DNA from: Dipylidium caninum
Taxonomy: Eukaryota; Platyhelminthes; Cestoda; Cyclophyllidea; Dipylidiidae
NCBI GenBank assembly: GCA_017562135.1
Contig: QEYB01001638.1
Coordinates: forward strand, 1-64,000
DNA length: 64,000 bases
Direction: 5' to 3'
The notes beneath the pieces were generated by a model. It was not told the origin of the DNA. It did no database searches and was given only the letters and a program-made list of their open reading frames with translations. Made by a program: the position numbers and the translations under genes. This document shows, piece by piece, positions 35,201-48,323 of this stretch; the first letter of the stretch is position 1; each line of letters begins with the position of its first letter.

Positions 35201-38200
35201 AGTCTGAGACGTAGTTTTGAAACTGATAAAAAACCAAAATCTTTTAAGTTGCACGAATAAAAAGGCTTTTTTGAAAACAGTACAAATCTACACGTGAATG
35301 TGAGGGATTCAAGGCAAAAGCTCAATTCGAAGCCTTAATCAGACCTAAAACACCACATTCTTGCAGGCGAAAAGCAACTTCAATGAATATACTAGGACAT
35401 CTTTCAAAATAGGCCCCTTCGATGTCCATGAAAGTAGATTTGTTCACGAAGCAGTACATCCGCTCACATCCCACAAAAAAACTGTAAAAACCAGTCGCTC
35501 AAAGCGACAAAATCATGCTTATTATTGCCTCTAGCCTTCTCATGTGCTCAACCACCTCAGTTGGGCAACTTCTAAAAGTAAATAACATAAACGAATCAAA
35601 TGAGATTGATCCGAGAGCAAATTAATGCTTTGTTGAGGCATCAACTATAGGGTATCCATAAAGCTTAAAAAGCCGATTGAGAATTGCGGTCCCTGGACTC
35701 ATTTCAAAGTCCAAAATTATTTTGGTTAAAAATGATAATAACTTTTGTAGTTTACTTGCTACCTGAGTTGCAAATATGGACCTCTTTTACATACACTTTT
35801 TGAACGCCCAGAACAGACTGGAGGCAAATCAATGCATCGTACTAGCTTTTCATCTTTACAGTGCTCTCATCTATGAAAACTGTTAACAAAAAAGCTCTAC
35901 ATGCTTCAAAGACGACAAATTCAATATTATCCATCAAGGTTGCCATTTTCGTAATTGAAATGTAAGGAGAATTTCGGCATAATATTAGTTGGTGGCAACG
36001 TATTACCAAACGTAAAAGCCGAGTTGCAATGGGACTTCTTTCATCCTTCATTAATGTGTAGAACCGTTACGTTTCGCAGGTGTACCATAGCCGAAGTGGC
36101 GCACATCTGATTTGAGAAAATCCATACGCAGCAGAACGCAAACTCTATCTTTTCATAATAGTGCATCTCAACGGACTAATATCCAACTTTGTTGACATTG
36201 CTTATATTTCAAAATAACTAAACAGCTAAACAACTTGCCGTTACAGGCAAATGCCGATAAAAAATTGGCCTTGGACCAAACAACCGTTTTATGGATCGCT
36301 TCCCCTATTTAAGATTATAAGAAAATGGACATACGTTCTCCGTCTTCGAGAGATTATAGGCATTAACGGCGGAACCGCCAGAAGTCAACGAAGCGTTGGC
36401 AATGGCAGCTGCAATAGCCGATTCCGTGTAGCCCATCTCTTGTAGTGTCTGGGCGTGCTTTTCGCGGATCTCACTAAGTTGTTTCGATACGATGAGATGC
36501 CTCTCTCGAGTTTCTGCGAGAGTTGATGCTGTCGCTTCCTTCTTATTCGCTGCGATACTTGCCTGTTGACGAAAGAGACTCGTCTTATCCTCCAATGGAT
36601 CGGCTGCTACCATGCGCTTTTCAACCAAATCGTTGGTCTCGAGTTGAGCTTCACGAAGCTGTGGATATGGAAGAAAAGTGCGTCATGAACGGATTTGTGG
36701 GTCTTTCGTAGTTCAAATTTGCTCAGCTATTCAATTACACTGAAAAGATAAACGCATTCTCTGCAAACTAGTCAGAAACCATTGTTGCTATAAATATGAA
36801 TATCTTACAAGATTTTTTCTCAAAAACAATAACTTGAAAATATCGTTGAATGAAGTAAACACTTTTCAGCAACGTCAGATCACAGGTGACAACAGGCCTT
36901 TAATTGCCTTTGGGGCACACCAAAGGTATTAACCTTTTTTTACCTTAGAAATCAAGTGACAAAGTACTAATATGCCTTTTGCATTGACCAGCTAATTTTA
37001 CAAATTACAAGATCTTGAATTTTGAAGAGCGGAAAAATGCTTGTTCCCAGGTATCAATACCTTTTGATTGAGCTGGCAAAGAAAGACATGGGTCATAGCT
37101 GGATGATTCGCAACCTTTGTGAGGTCTTCTAGGTACATTTTGGTAGTTTCTATCTCTTTCGGTTGTTTATCTTTAGCAAGATACTGGTTTACTTTCACCT
37201 CCTCCTCCAAACGATGCAGAAGATCTAAACGAACAGTTCAAACCTACTAATCTTTCCTTCCACAAGTAATGTGCCACTGTTTTTAAATTAAATATTAATT
37301 AATTAGCTTATTCATACATTCAAAACCAAGGAGTAATTTGGATTAACTTGAATGAAAATACACGCTAACACATGTACCATTAAAACTCGTTACGGATATG
37401 GTAGTAACCCTCTATCCCAAACTTTCAAAATCATTTTTAGCTATTCGTGCTATTAAATGGGCCCTAGTTATCAAGTCGACAATCGCTTTAAGTATAAAAT
37501 GAATGAGATATTTTTCCCACCCAAGCATCACCAACAAATATGTGCACTCATGCGCATAAAAAGTGGATCAATTTCTTTTTCACCTGAAAATCCACTGAGC
37601 CATATTTTAGACTAAAAACACCAAGAAAAATAAGATAGTTATTCCGAGAAATAATTATTCAATTGTCAGAGTAAAAAAGGGCAATTAGCAGTAAAATCGA
37701 TTTGACGATCAAAAAATAATGTAAAACCTACTTTCAGCTGTGTAATCATTAACTCGCCTATGCAGCTCGCAGGACTGCTGATGAAGCTCGACTATTTTCC
37801 CCTCTATATTTTGAATCTGAAAAAAAGTAAGAACTCAAAAGCAACTGCGAACCTAAAAAAAATTATTTATCATCTCCAAGTTTGTGAATGTATGCGCAAA
37901 ATTAACACGCCGAGCCAGCAGTCCTACCGCAGTTCTTTGCTCTTGAAGCTGATGTGCAATTTTGTTTTCCCTCTCCCTTTCCAAGCGGAGTTTTCTCGCC
38001 ATTTCTAACATCATTGTACTTGCTGGAAGCATTCCAACTTTGTTAATTAAAAAGGAAGTTAAAGTCATCTTATGTATCCTTGAATGAAAACAGTAGGTAG
38101 TTGTTAACTACATATGATAAGCGTTATGACATTCATCAGAAAATACCTTTTTTTTCATTCTTCCAATTCTTCGCATTATCTGATCCTTTTCTTCCTGCAT

Positions 38201-39020
38201 AGCTGCGATATCATTTCTTATTTCCGTGGTTGATAGGCCCTCTGATTTGAGAATTTCTAGTTGCTTATGAGCCTTTTTAAAAGTCTCAATCAGGGCCTCA
38301 TGCTTGGTCAAACATAAAGGCACTTTAATATCAATTAGATAATAATCCAGCCTAACGCAAAAATTAACTTGTTCTGACATTCACAAACTACTTCGGTGCG
38401 ATTACATCGATACAAAAATAGATCGATTGGTTTTACTAGTGCTGAATCTCATTTAAAAACACAGGCTTACTTTACTACAAAGCAAGACGAGAGAGTACTC
38501 AATAACCAATTATCTCCTGACCTACCTCTGCATTCATCTTGCATAATTCAGCATCTTGCATAAATCCCAGCTGGAATACGCACTTTCATTAAAAATTTAG
38601 CTAAATACGCCCTTTTTCCATATTCGTCAAAATTTTTTAACAGGGATTCCAGTATTGGATAAATATACAATTTATCGCCAATGACAAGTGCCTCACAAAA
38701 TTTGGTTCTAGACATTTAACTCGTAAACCCCTCAATTTACAAATGGTCAGGGTCACTCGGAACGTCGTATCTTAAGATTCTCAGTGCTTCCAAGATTCGC
38801 ATTGTTGTTTGCTCAGGAGTCTCTTCTCGTATATCAATTTTATGCTGCAAATAAGAGAACAAGCACGATATACCTTCGGGTCGAGCTCCCCGAGGACATC
38901 ACTTAAGACTTGTAGTAACAGACTCGACTCCAAACCATCAAATGTTATAAAGTTAAGATTGCGATTAAATGGTGGCGCCGCTAGTTTTTCTGCTATAAAT
39001 TTAACGACCTCGCCCATCAT
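32278..39020 (-). CDS. IFT81: Intraflagellar transport protein 81 (IFT81), 12 exons
   Basis: Core IFT-B subunit; with IFT74 it carries tubulin into growing cilia. Minus-strand exons: 38874-39020, 38741-38844, 38526-38707, 38147-38302, 37907-38037, 37732-37816, 37061-37224, 36335-36658, 35010-35222, 34612-34767, 33043-33320 and 32278-32515, about 725 residues (human 676). The N-terminal CH-like domain reads FITFDGLESSLLLQVLSDVL, IDIREETPEQT and KRAYLAKFL. Coiled-coil signatures follow: STTEIRNDIAAMQEEKDQI, HRLEEEVKVNQYL, LFRQQASI, LEQEVRVLREE and EESRFHY. All junctions are in phase except two places: one surplus G in the GGG at 38566-38568, which brings a premature stop, and one base short in the A8 run at 38148-38155. 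The two shifts cancel and the family sequence continues, so they look like indel errors. The first two introns are only 29 and 33 nt. Confidence 0.95.
34795..34810. repeat. Short (TTA)n microsatellite in an IFT81 intron
   Basis: About five TTA units in the intron between IFT81 exons 9 and 10, just upstream of the exon 10 acceptor on the minus strand. Simple repeat, no apparent role. Confidence 0.8.
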
Positions 39021-40328
39021 CACGGTCGTCAAGGTTTCTTAAAGTGCCTCCACTTTGTTTTGACTCCTTTCAGCATAGTAAAACTTAATTACTGCCTTAC
39101 TGAATATTCCAGATGTGTTGTTTTACCCATCCAGGATTAATGGTAAAAACAAGGTAATTTACCACAAAAGCGCTTGTAATGTATTTGCAATGACTTGACC
39201 ACTTTGTATCACGCATAATCAATGGTTTCGTGGAGGTCATGCTCTAAAAAAATGTGCCGCCAGCACACAAGTTTTCCTTTCTTCGCAATATGCCGATTTA
39301 ATAGACTACGATGGCAGCGAATCTGATTTAAGATCGAAAACATCCTGTTTCTATCTTAAGGGGAAGTCCCGGTCAATTTTGTTTCAGACACATTAATGCT
39401 GTTTTAAATATCCTAAGCATCCTTATGGGTTGCAAAGAACAGGTGACGCCGATTACTGCCTCAGTTATGATTTGCCCCTCATTTCATGGAAAAACGTTGT
39501 AACTGACTGAACTCTCCTGTCGGCCACCCGATCGGACTAGTAGCTTGCGGATGCTGTGGCAATCCTTCTTAGAGGGGGGTTGGTGGGAAGCAATTGACTT
39601 CTCTCCGAGTCGCACGCGAGATGCAATCACTATGAATTCTTAGCTCTTTTTTACAGAAACAAAAACGTAGGTCTTCCGGATACGGGGAGTTATCTGTTCA
39701 GGATTATTACCGTTGGTCGGTGCCGATGACGCAAACTCCTCCCCACAGTGTGACCAGGTTCTCAGCTTCCCCTGATAACACATTAAACGAAAAATTGTCA
39801 TTCAGGACAGACTCGCCCCTTGCTGCCATTAACGTCTTTCCACGTCTTCTCGCGAAATTTCACAAATAAGCCGAATAGGAAGGCGTGCACGCCGACGCTG
39901 AGACCTTAAACAGACCAGAGATCAGTCCACCATTTGTGACCACAGCGAGGCGGAAATGCGACCAAGACGTTACGGGTGGTCCACGAAGGGGCTAAAAGAT
40001 CGTCTGTGGCACAGTGCCACGGACTACAAAAATGTCTGTGAGCTTTGGACACTGAAACCCACCCAGAGGAAATAATTCGGCGATTATGCAAAAATATCGC
40101 TCCACAGCAAACTTTAGGAAACACCAACTCCATCATTCATCGACTTCGCTCAATACCAATCACCATTGCAACTCAAGCCCATTGTGAATCAAAAAGCAGA
40201 AACATGAAAATCAGTTAAGACAATTACATTTAAAAAGATTCACTTTGCACAATTTTAAGCATTCATACAAAGGAGCAAAAACGGCAGGAGTTGTAAACTC
40301 CAATGATACCGCGAGAAGAATGAATCTA
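39021..40328. other. Intergenic sequence between IFT81 and the hnRNP U-like gene
   Basis: IFT81 and the hnRNP U-like gene both read leftward, so this holds the IFT81 promoter region and the hnRNP U 3' flank. No TATA box, canonical poly(A) hexamer near the hnRNP U stop, or additional exon was recognised. Confidence 0.45.
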
Positions 40329-43300
40329 CTAACGCTGGCTATAACCATAGCCCACACTGCTGCCTCCAACGGGACCTTGATGCGCTTGGGAACTGCTCCC
40401 GTTACCGCTTCCAGTTGGCGGATTGGCGGTGAAAGGCCAGTTGCCAGTGGCCGCAGGAACTCCACTATAGTAACCGCCCGCACCATAACCGTATGAAGCC
40501 TGCGGTATCTGTGTGGGAGTGGCGGACGCGTAGCCCTGTGTGACTGCCCGCGCTGCATCATTGCCCGACTTCGAGGCTGCGCTCAGAGCCGATGCATATA
40601 GCGAGGGAGCGGCTGACGATGCCGCAGCCGGCGCTCCTGCTGACACAGGCGTATTGGCTATTTGTGACGCAGCATTGCCGCCAGAGGTGAATGTGCTGTC
40701 GTATCCGTAGGAAGTGTAACTTACTCCGGCGGAGTAACCATAGGTCTAAAATGATCGATGACATCTGATTATGAGAACAATACAGCGCACATAACCAAAC
40801 TTGGACCACAAAAGCAACACTAACCCGAGGGTCAGACTTGGAGGAAGCAGAACTCTGCTGACTGTAACCACCTACGCTGGAGCTACCAGTGTCACCACCG
40901 TATCTCTAAGAAAATATTTCCAAAGTAAATTGGTACGCGAACAGTGTTCCATTACCTGTGCCTGTTGTGCGGATTTTAAATGCCCACTAGGCCGCTGATT
41001 GTAACCGATAGCATCATAACCCTGAAATAAGACGAAGGCATTACTAGCATTGAAGTGCTTAACGATCTGAACTCACCCACACGATGTCAACATTAATGTT
41101 CTAATGTGCGTACCTGTTGGAACTGTGATCCGCACTTCGTAGGTCCATCCTGTTGCCCGTAGCCAGAATAACTCTGTTAAAATGTGAGAAAGCCATATTA
41201 CTAGATACACGAGGGACAGTAAAAGAACTCTAGGATCCGATAAACACCTGATGTTCTCAGCCGGATGGACTACCTGTTTGTTGGCTATAAGCGTTACTTC
41301 CGTAACACCGAACATTAATTTTTGTCAACACTATTCAAAATTTTACAACTCATGATACTACAATGCTACTATAGTCACCTGTTGCTGGCCAGACTTGCTC
41401 GAACCACTGCCTTGTCCACCGCCATAACCTTGATAATAGCCCTAGGAAGGGAAGGACAATTTAGGTGCCTCATTAAGAAAAATTAGGCGAAAAGCTATTC
41501 ACTATTGTTTAAATGCCTCATTGTGCAATGCACTGGAAGATAGGGAAATGAACCTATCGGATTTAGTCAACTCGAAGTACTAACAACTACGTAAAGAGGC
41601 AGTAAAACGTAAAAACAAAAAAAAACAATCTTAAAGTTCTGATTGACCTTCAAAAAATGCTTATATTCAATTCTCTTCTTATTGTCTTTATTGGTAGAAA
41701 AGAACTCAAGTTGAAAAGAATTTCAAAAAGCAACTTCGGACGTCAAGACGGAAACAACGAGTTTAGGATATGCAACAGACAGCCAATTAAATAAAAGTAC
41801 TAAAACCCACTCCTCGGGATTCTTGATCATGCTTCATTTGCGTTTTTCCACTTTGGAAATCGCCGCCATAACCCTGCAAGGAGTTAAAATGATTATCTAG
41901 AAATTAACTTATGAGAAGAAACGAAAAACGTCCGAACGAGTCCCATACATGTTGGAATTTCTGGGCATTAATGTTCGTGGAGCCACTCACCCGCTGACTG
42001 TAAGTTCCCCTGTCATAATCCTGAATTCAGTTTCAATCAAAAAGAAATGAAAAGCAGCAAAAGAAACGGAAAAACATGAAAATCGTTTATTACACACGTA
42101 TATTACCTGCTGTTGATCCGACTTATTGAAATTGCTGTTGGGTTGGTCATCACCATAACCTTTGTAGTATCTCTAAAAAGCGAAAAACATTGGATGATTA
42201 TAGCAAGCGAATGAATTATACCCCTCAATAAAAACCAAAATCCTCCTTCAAAGATGTGCCAAGCCCGATTTCTTCTGCACAAATAAAAATGATCCGACAT
42301 TCAAATAAGTCATTGATTTAATAACTATTGTCAGCACAAAGTATTTACGAGACAATAGATAAAACCAGGAAAAGGAGGCGACTGTTAAATACCTGGGTTG
42401 GATCTCCGGTTTGCGGTTGCTGTCGGCTATAATTACCACTGCCCCCGCCATAAGTGCTGCTATAACCTCCCTAGGGCAGAATTTAAAGTTGTCCAGTGCA
42501 AGCCACCCACTAGTGGCATGAGTATGAGTACAAAAATGTGAAAAATAAAAATCACCTGCTGGGATGATTTCTGCTGTTGTCGACTGAGTCCTTGATTAAC
42601 AAAGTCGGTGCCATAGCCCTAGAGCAAAAAAATAATGTATAGAACATAAGTAAGAGGTCTTCGATACATTCGGTTTCCCCAATATATTTTACTGTAACGA
42701 AGAAGTACTAAGTAGGCCCCCGATGGGTATCCATCAGAAACTTTTTTATCAACAAAGTCTGAGATACAAATAACTTCAACCGTTTGAAATGACAATAATA
42801 ACCGTGCAAAGACAACACCCATCTACCTGTGATGATTGAATAGGTGACGATGGCCTCCTCTCAGAAAGAGCAGACGAACTATAGCTCTATCAATAAAATA
42901 AAGTTTCACTTAGAGAATGGGGTTGACAACGTATGCGACACATCACATCGAGAGGAAAAAGTAACCTGCTGTATTTTCTGAGGAGAAGATTGCACACCAC
43001 CTGCTTGATACCTGCCAGATTGATTGTAGCCATAAATATAATCCTGTAGAAAAAAGTATACAACCATTTCCATTACCATTTGGCACCAACTATCCCATTT
43101 CCCAACTGTAAAGAAACAAATTTACTTGAACAGATAAAGTGGTCGATGGTGGTTGGCGTCCCCCACTTTGTTGATTGTTGCTACTCCCACCACCGTAAGT
43201 ACCCTTAAGTGATGTAATGAATGGATGAAATAACCGATGCGCGCAGATCACTATGTATTCAAATCACTGGACAAACCTGATTTTGAGCCAAAGAGCTACC

Positions 43301-46300
43301 CTGACCAAAACGCGAACGAGTTTGTTGGTTTGAATTATCTTTTCCGCTTTCGCAACCATGTGATACAGCATAATTTGACCTGTACCTAGAGGTAACCGCT
43401 TGGGAAGAAGTTGAGTCTTGCTTCAGTAGCTCGTCCGGAGCGGCTGAACTGAACCTGGAGGGTCGACCACTACCACTGAAAGCCACATTTCCGCGTTGAG
43501 ATTTTTGATACTCGTCTCCACGACCAAAGTCTGTGCTTGGATAACCGCCGGAGACATCGTCGTTGCCCTTAGATAACGCCTGTTGCGGAACTTGTTGGTT
43601 ATAAGCTTCATAGTAAGCACCAGAAAAGGTTGAACTTGACGGCCTGACAGTAAGACCTTGGGTCTGAGCATAACTTCCACTACGCGAACCACTAAACGAA
43701 GAACCTCTGTCAGCGCCACTGCCGGCGCCGCGACCTCCACGGAACCCACCTCTGTAAGTCCCACCTGGAATAACATTCATTTAGACACTAGTTATTACTC
43801 CAACGCAATTATTTTGCCGAATAAACAAAGTATCTCCATCAATAAAAATATAAACCCTAATTCGTTAGCACATTAGTGTAGCTATATCATGCAAATTACT
43901 TACCGTCACCTTGAAATCCTCCGCGATATTGTCCTTCCGCAATAGCAGGTTGTTTAGCTGGAGGCCCTCCAGAGGTATCGCCAACTTGATCGTATCGCCT
44001 TCTTTCTCCAGTTTGGTAATAACCATACCCAGCGCCACCATAGTTACCATAAATACCTCCACGACCGCTAATGTTGCCCCTTTGATATCCGTCATTACAT
44101 GCATCGCCATTTCCACCTTCATGGTATCCAACTCGATTAAAGCGCGGTTTCTCGGACCCGTATTGATCATACTGGGGCCCGGAGTAAGATCGGTCAGGGG
44201 GGAAAGGCGTACCACCGAAATTTCCTCCTCTACCACGGGGACTTCGCTGAAATCCACCACCGCCATAGGAACCGCGTCCTCGGCTACGGTAATCACCATC
44301 ATTATCAAAACGACTGCTATTGCCAAACCGACCAGCCTCACGGTTTCCAAAATCGCGTCCTTCGTCACGATAGCGGGATGCGAAACGACCACGATCTCCG
44401 CCAGCGCCACGATCGTTACGATATTCAAACCGACCACTAACAAATTGAAGATACTGTTTGCAAATACCGAGACCAGGCAAGTGATACAAAACTAAGCAGC
44501 AAGCTTATGGCGTTAAATAAAATCACGACTTAGACACTAAGGAAATCCAATATACCGAGAGGATTTGCGATCATAGTCACCGCGACCCGAAGATCGGCTG
44601 TAGCTGTCGAACCTTGAACGGTGATCACGATGATGATAATCACGATGGTCGCCGTGACGGCCAGCTGAGTAGTCGCGATGGCCGGAGGAGTCCGTGCGGT
44701 GTCTCTTCTCCGACTGTCGGCTAGCCTTACCCTCAGCGTTGTACTCCTTTACCAGTTTATCAGCTTCGTCGCGTTGCAACTCAGTGAAGATTACTTCGTC
44801 GAATACGCTTGAAGAATCTTCCGCAATCGACTTAGGGATTTCAAAGTTGGCTAAAAAGTAGAAGACGAGGAGTTAGAAAAGTATGGTAAGCAAAGTAAAC
44901 GAAGGAAATATTTTCATCCATAGACCGCACTCTCGAACGGTAAACAAAAAGTAGACACGACCCGACATCACCTCGACGCTTCTGTGAAAGTATCCATATG
45001 ATTCGCGCGATTACCCAATGAAATAATAAAACCACCCAGAATAAGATTAAGAGGAAGAAGGTAGCAAGTAGCCACACGGACTCACCTGAGGAGCCGATAG
45101 AAGTTAGTTGGTTAACGAACAAATCCCAAAAGAGGAAATTACGATAGGGGCACAGAGAAATACACATCGAGTCAAATTCAAAAACTACCTTTCATTTCGA
45201 GTACAGCTTTCTCTGGGACTTCTTTTCCTTCCTCCTTTGTACGCTGATCAATCCTGCGTTTGAATTCTTCATCCGTGGGTACGATAACAATGGCCCTGCG
45301 TTGAAAGCCCTCGAAAGGGCGCATTTTACGGCGCTGAGCAGAGGGATATACATTTGTCTGTTGACCCGAACAGGAGCCACGTGAATCGGCGCAACCGAGG
45401 TGAATAGGGAAAAAACATTCGATTTGGTTGGCAAGGCATCAATAAGTGACAGGCGGACCTCGGACAATTCAACCTTCCAATGGGTCCGTAGGCTTTCGTT
45501 TTCCATTGTCGATTTTTTCAGTTCCATTTGATTCTATTGTGTCTCGGAAATATTTACCGAGGTACCCTATGCGTTATTTTCGCTGCACTAACGACTAACG
45601 ATAGACGAAAACCTGTCCTTCAACATAAAAGCGCACGGTCTGTCTAAACAAAAAATTGATCATGTCGCACTCAACGTTCAACCCGTTTCCAATTATAGTA
45701 TTCACATAATGATTCGGCGAAATATAATCGATCTCAAAATAAGCAAAGGTCGAATGAGTAGAATCAATGCAGTTTGAAGAAACCCGAAGAAAAGCGATTG
45801 AGCCCTGGAAATAAGGAAGCAATCAGAAGTAATGAACACGAATACATCTTCGCAAAGCGCAGTGCATTGAAAAATACGCAAAGATGTGTTTCACACATCC
45901 TTTAAGGTAAGTAGGAGAAAGTGGAGAGCACGCAAATACAACAAGTGTCCGAACACAGTGCCTTCGATAATTATTGACCACCATGCTCGAGACTGTTGCT
46001 CATAAGAAGTGCGAACGCTGGAAAGGCGTGGAACCAAGTATCAACTTGAATCTTTCCCGACTGCTAGAAAAATGGTTCACCAAAAGTAGTAAATTGGCAG
46101 TATTTCTACGCCACCAACTCCTCCGAAGCGTCGATGGAAATTAACAATAACTGTCAAGTTTAAAAATCAATGTGCATTTCATAATGCCGTTTGAGTCCCA
46201 ATAAATGTTCTGAACGTATCACGTTAGATAAAGATGCCAAACTACGAGCTGTTTTTATGAAACCCCATGGACGATGGCCCAAGCGCTGCAATAATAATTT

Positions 46301-48323
46301 CTCGAGATCATTATTAACGGCTTTTTAATTTTGGATAACCGCTCCCCAGACTGAGGTTGTTAAAATCAATAACTTATAGGACACACCAAAATCATTAAAG
46401 TTTGAAATAGGAGTAGCAGTTACCGGACGTCTGAAAACAGCTGTATCCGTTATAAGAGCATCAACCACAAAATATAAATCGGAAAAAATACCAACCTGGT
46501 CGAGTATGTAATTCCGTCTACGTTTGCAGGCGATTGACATTATTTTATTAAGGCACTGGTTTGCTTTATCAATAAGTGCATCCCACCGGCCATGGTAATT
46601 TCTCTTTCTAGTCAGCCCCGTAACCTAAAATTGTAATTTTATTATTTAATAATCATAGCACGCTAAATGATTTCATGAAAAGCTCTCACAAACCTTCATT
46701 TTTTCAAGAATCAGATTTGTTCCCAGAACGTTATATTGCTTTTCAGGACTTTCCTTGCACAAATTGTTTGCATACACTGTTTTTCCTGCCCCGGGTAGTC
46801 CAATCATCATTATTACTTCACATTCCGACTTCGAAGACGGCGGGAGGCTAGCACGAAACCAGTCTTCTGAAGGAACTCCGCTGATTAACTTCCAAGAATC
46901 GGAACCTAAAATTTTAAACTTCGAAATGTGCACGTACCGTCGGATGGAGGAAACCAAGGATCCTGATTTTCCTGACCAAAGTTGACAACAAATTCGACAT
47001 TTTTAACATAAACATGAGGAAAGAGAGCAAAATCATCGCATATGGGCGACCTTGAAATCCGAAAACATTCTCCTTGAGTGACTCCATTCACACTAAAACT
47101 CATGATTGCTTCAGAATCTGTTATCTCAAGAAATGCACCAACGACGTCTCCTTCTCCAAATTCGCGTCCATAATCTTCAAATTTCCCATCGGTTGATTTC
47201 TTTCCAGTTCCACCGTATCCGTATGTGTCAGCTTCTTCCCCAAGGGCAAGCCCCGTCTTATCTTTTGACCAACCAACACGAAGCACATGTGTGGCACCGC
47301 CAACTAAGGACTCTAGATTGTCAACTGATAGTTCTTTGACAAGCTTGACTTCGAAATAGGATTTTCCTCTTTTAAGGCCACAAGTAGCTCGTGCTCCAGC
47401 CCACATAAGAGAAAATCCATCATCTGTTAAGGGTTTTGCGGAAAATCCATCTGGCGAAATAACGAGACTGATATCAGAGTTGTACATGTCTAGAAATACA
47501 TTGCCTTTCTTCTCCCATCCATCGACTTCGTCGTCAATAGAAATACTAGGTTCGCGTGTTCGTCGTAGAGGAGTTCTGCGCCTATCCCGGTCGGATGAAT
47601 GATCACGACCTCTGGACCGCTCTCTTTCATGCGAGTGATTGCGTTCTCGCGATCTATGTCTACTTCTCTCTTTCGAGTGCTCTCGTTCTGCAGAACGATC
47701 TCGATCCGACGAACGCCCTTTTTCACTTACAGTCTCTCGTTCTTCGGAGCCTCCCCTCTCCCTTGCAATATCACTTTCTTCCGGATAATCTGTATTTTCA
47801 TGACTAACTTGAGGTTCAACCGCGTCTTTACACTCCGCGTCATTCGGATCAACATTCTGTGCAGTAGGTGATTCTTCTGCTAATTCAGTTTGGTGAGGGG
47901 TAACCGTTTCGGAGCGACAATCTCTTTCCTTATGTTCTTCAACGTACGCAGTGGGACTCGAAGGGTTAACTTCCTCTACTTCGGCGTGTACAGCAGAATT
48001 TGCGTTGGGAACAGCCTAGAGCGTAACATCAAAATGAAAACATACAGCAGCAGCAACCTCTTCATTAGGAATAATATCGGGTTCTGACACCTTAACAGGT
48101 GTTTGAATAGGGTTTTTTGCTACCGAAGTAAGAGTTTATGCGGAATCGCACCTTCAGAAAGTGATTTAGCAAAATCCTCCAGCGTCTTTCCTTCATCAGC
48201 CAACACTTTCGACAGACGCTGTAAGAGAATTGACTTGATTCCTATAGGATTTAGTCTTCGCCTTTTCAACTCATCGCGTAAATCATTAACCTTCAAAGAA
48301 TTCGGGTCAAACAATTGCTCCAT
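40329..48323 (-). CDS. HNRNPU: hnRNP U-like (SAF-A family) nuclear RNA/DNA-binding protein, about 22 exons
   Basis: Nuclear scaffold and pre-mRNA protein with the full hnRNP U domain order, about 1450 residues. Minus-strand exons: 48152-48323 ([19 protein letters not shown]), 48046-48119, 46938-48015 (acidic and RS/RE-rich, then SPRY from about residue 255), 46694-46905 (P-loop GLPGAGKT, about 477-484), 46496-46624 (RRRNYILDQ), 45189-45357 ([12 protein letters not shown]), 44556-44850, 43904-44436 (RGG/RGR-rich), 43277-43764, then twelve small exons from 43126-43203 to 40825-40905, and the last exon 40329-40745. All junctions are in phase and the frame is open throughout. The C-terminus is much longer than in vertebrate hnRNP U and is Tyr/Gln/Gly/Ser-rich. 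Introns 1-3 are 32, 30 and 32 nt. A TTGCAG acceptor lies 7 nt before the start codon. HNRNPUL1/2 orthology is equally possible. Confidence 0.93.
40825..43203 (-). other. Array of twelve symmetric small exons coding a Tyr/Gln/Gly-rich tail
   Basis: Exons (minus strand) 43126-43203, 42966-43043, 42827-42886, 42556-42618, 42393-42470, 42107-42172, 41991-42020, 41811-41873, 41379-41441, 41114-41173, 40956-41021 and 40825-40905 are 78, 78, 60, 63, 78, 66, 30, 63, 63, 60, 66 and 81 nt. Every one starts and ends at a codon boundary. Most begin with a G/S/D/R-Y unit ([25 protein letters not shown]) and nine of the twelve end in Gln just before the donor. Any exon can be skipped without breaking the frame. 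This is low-complexity, prion-like sequence made of near-equivalent cassettes and probably arose by exon duplication. Confidence 0.88.
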
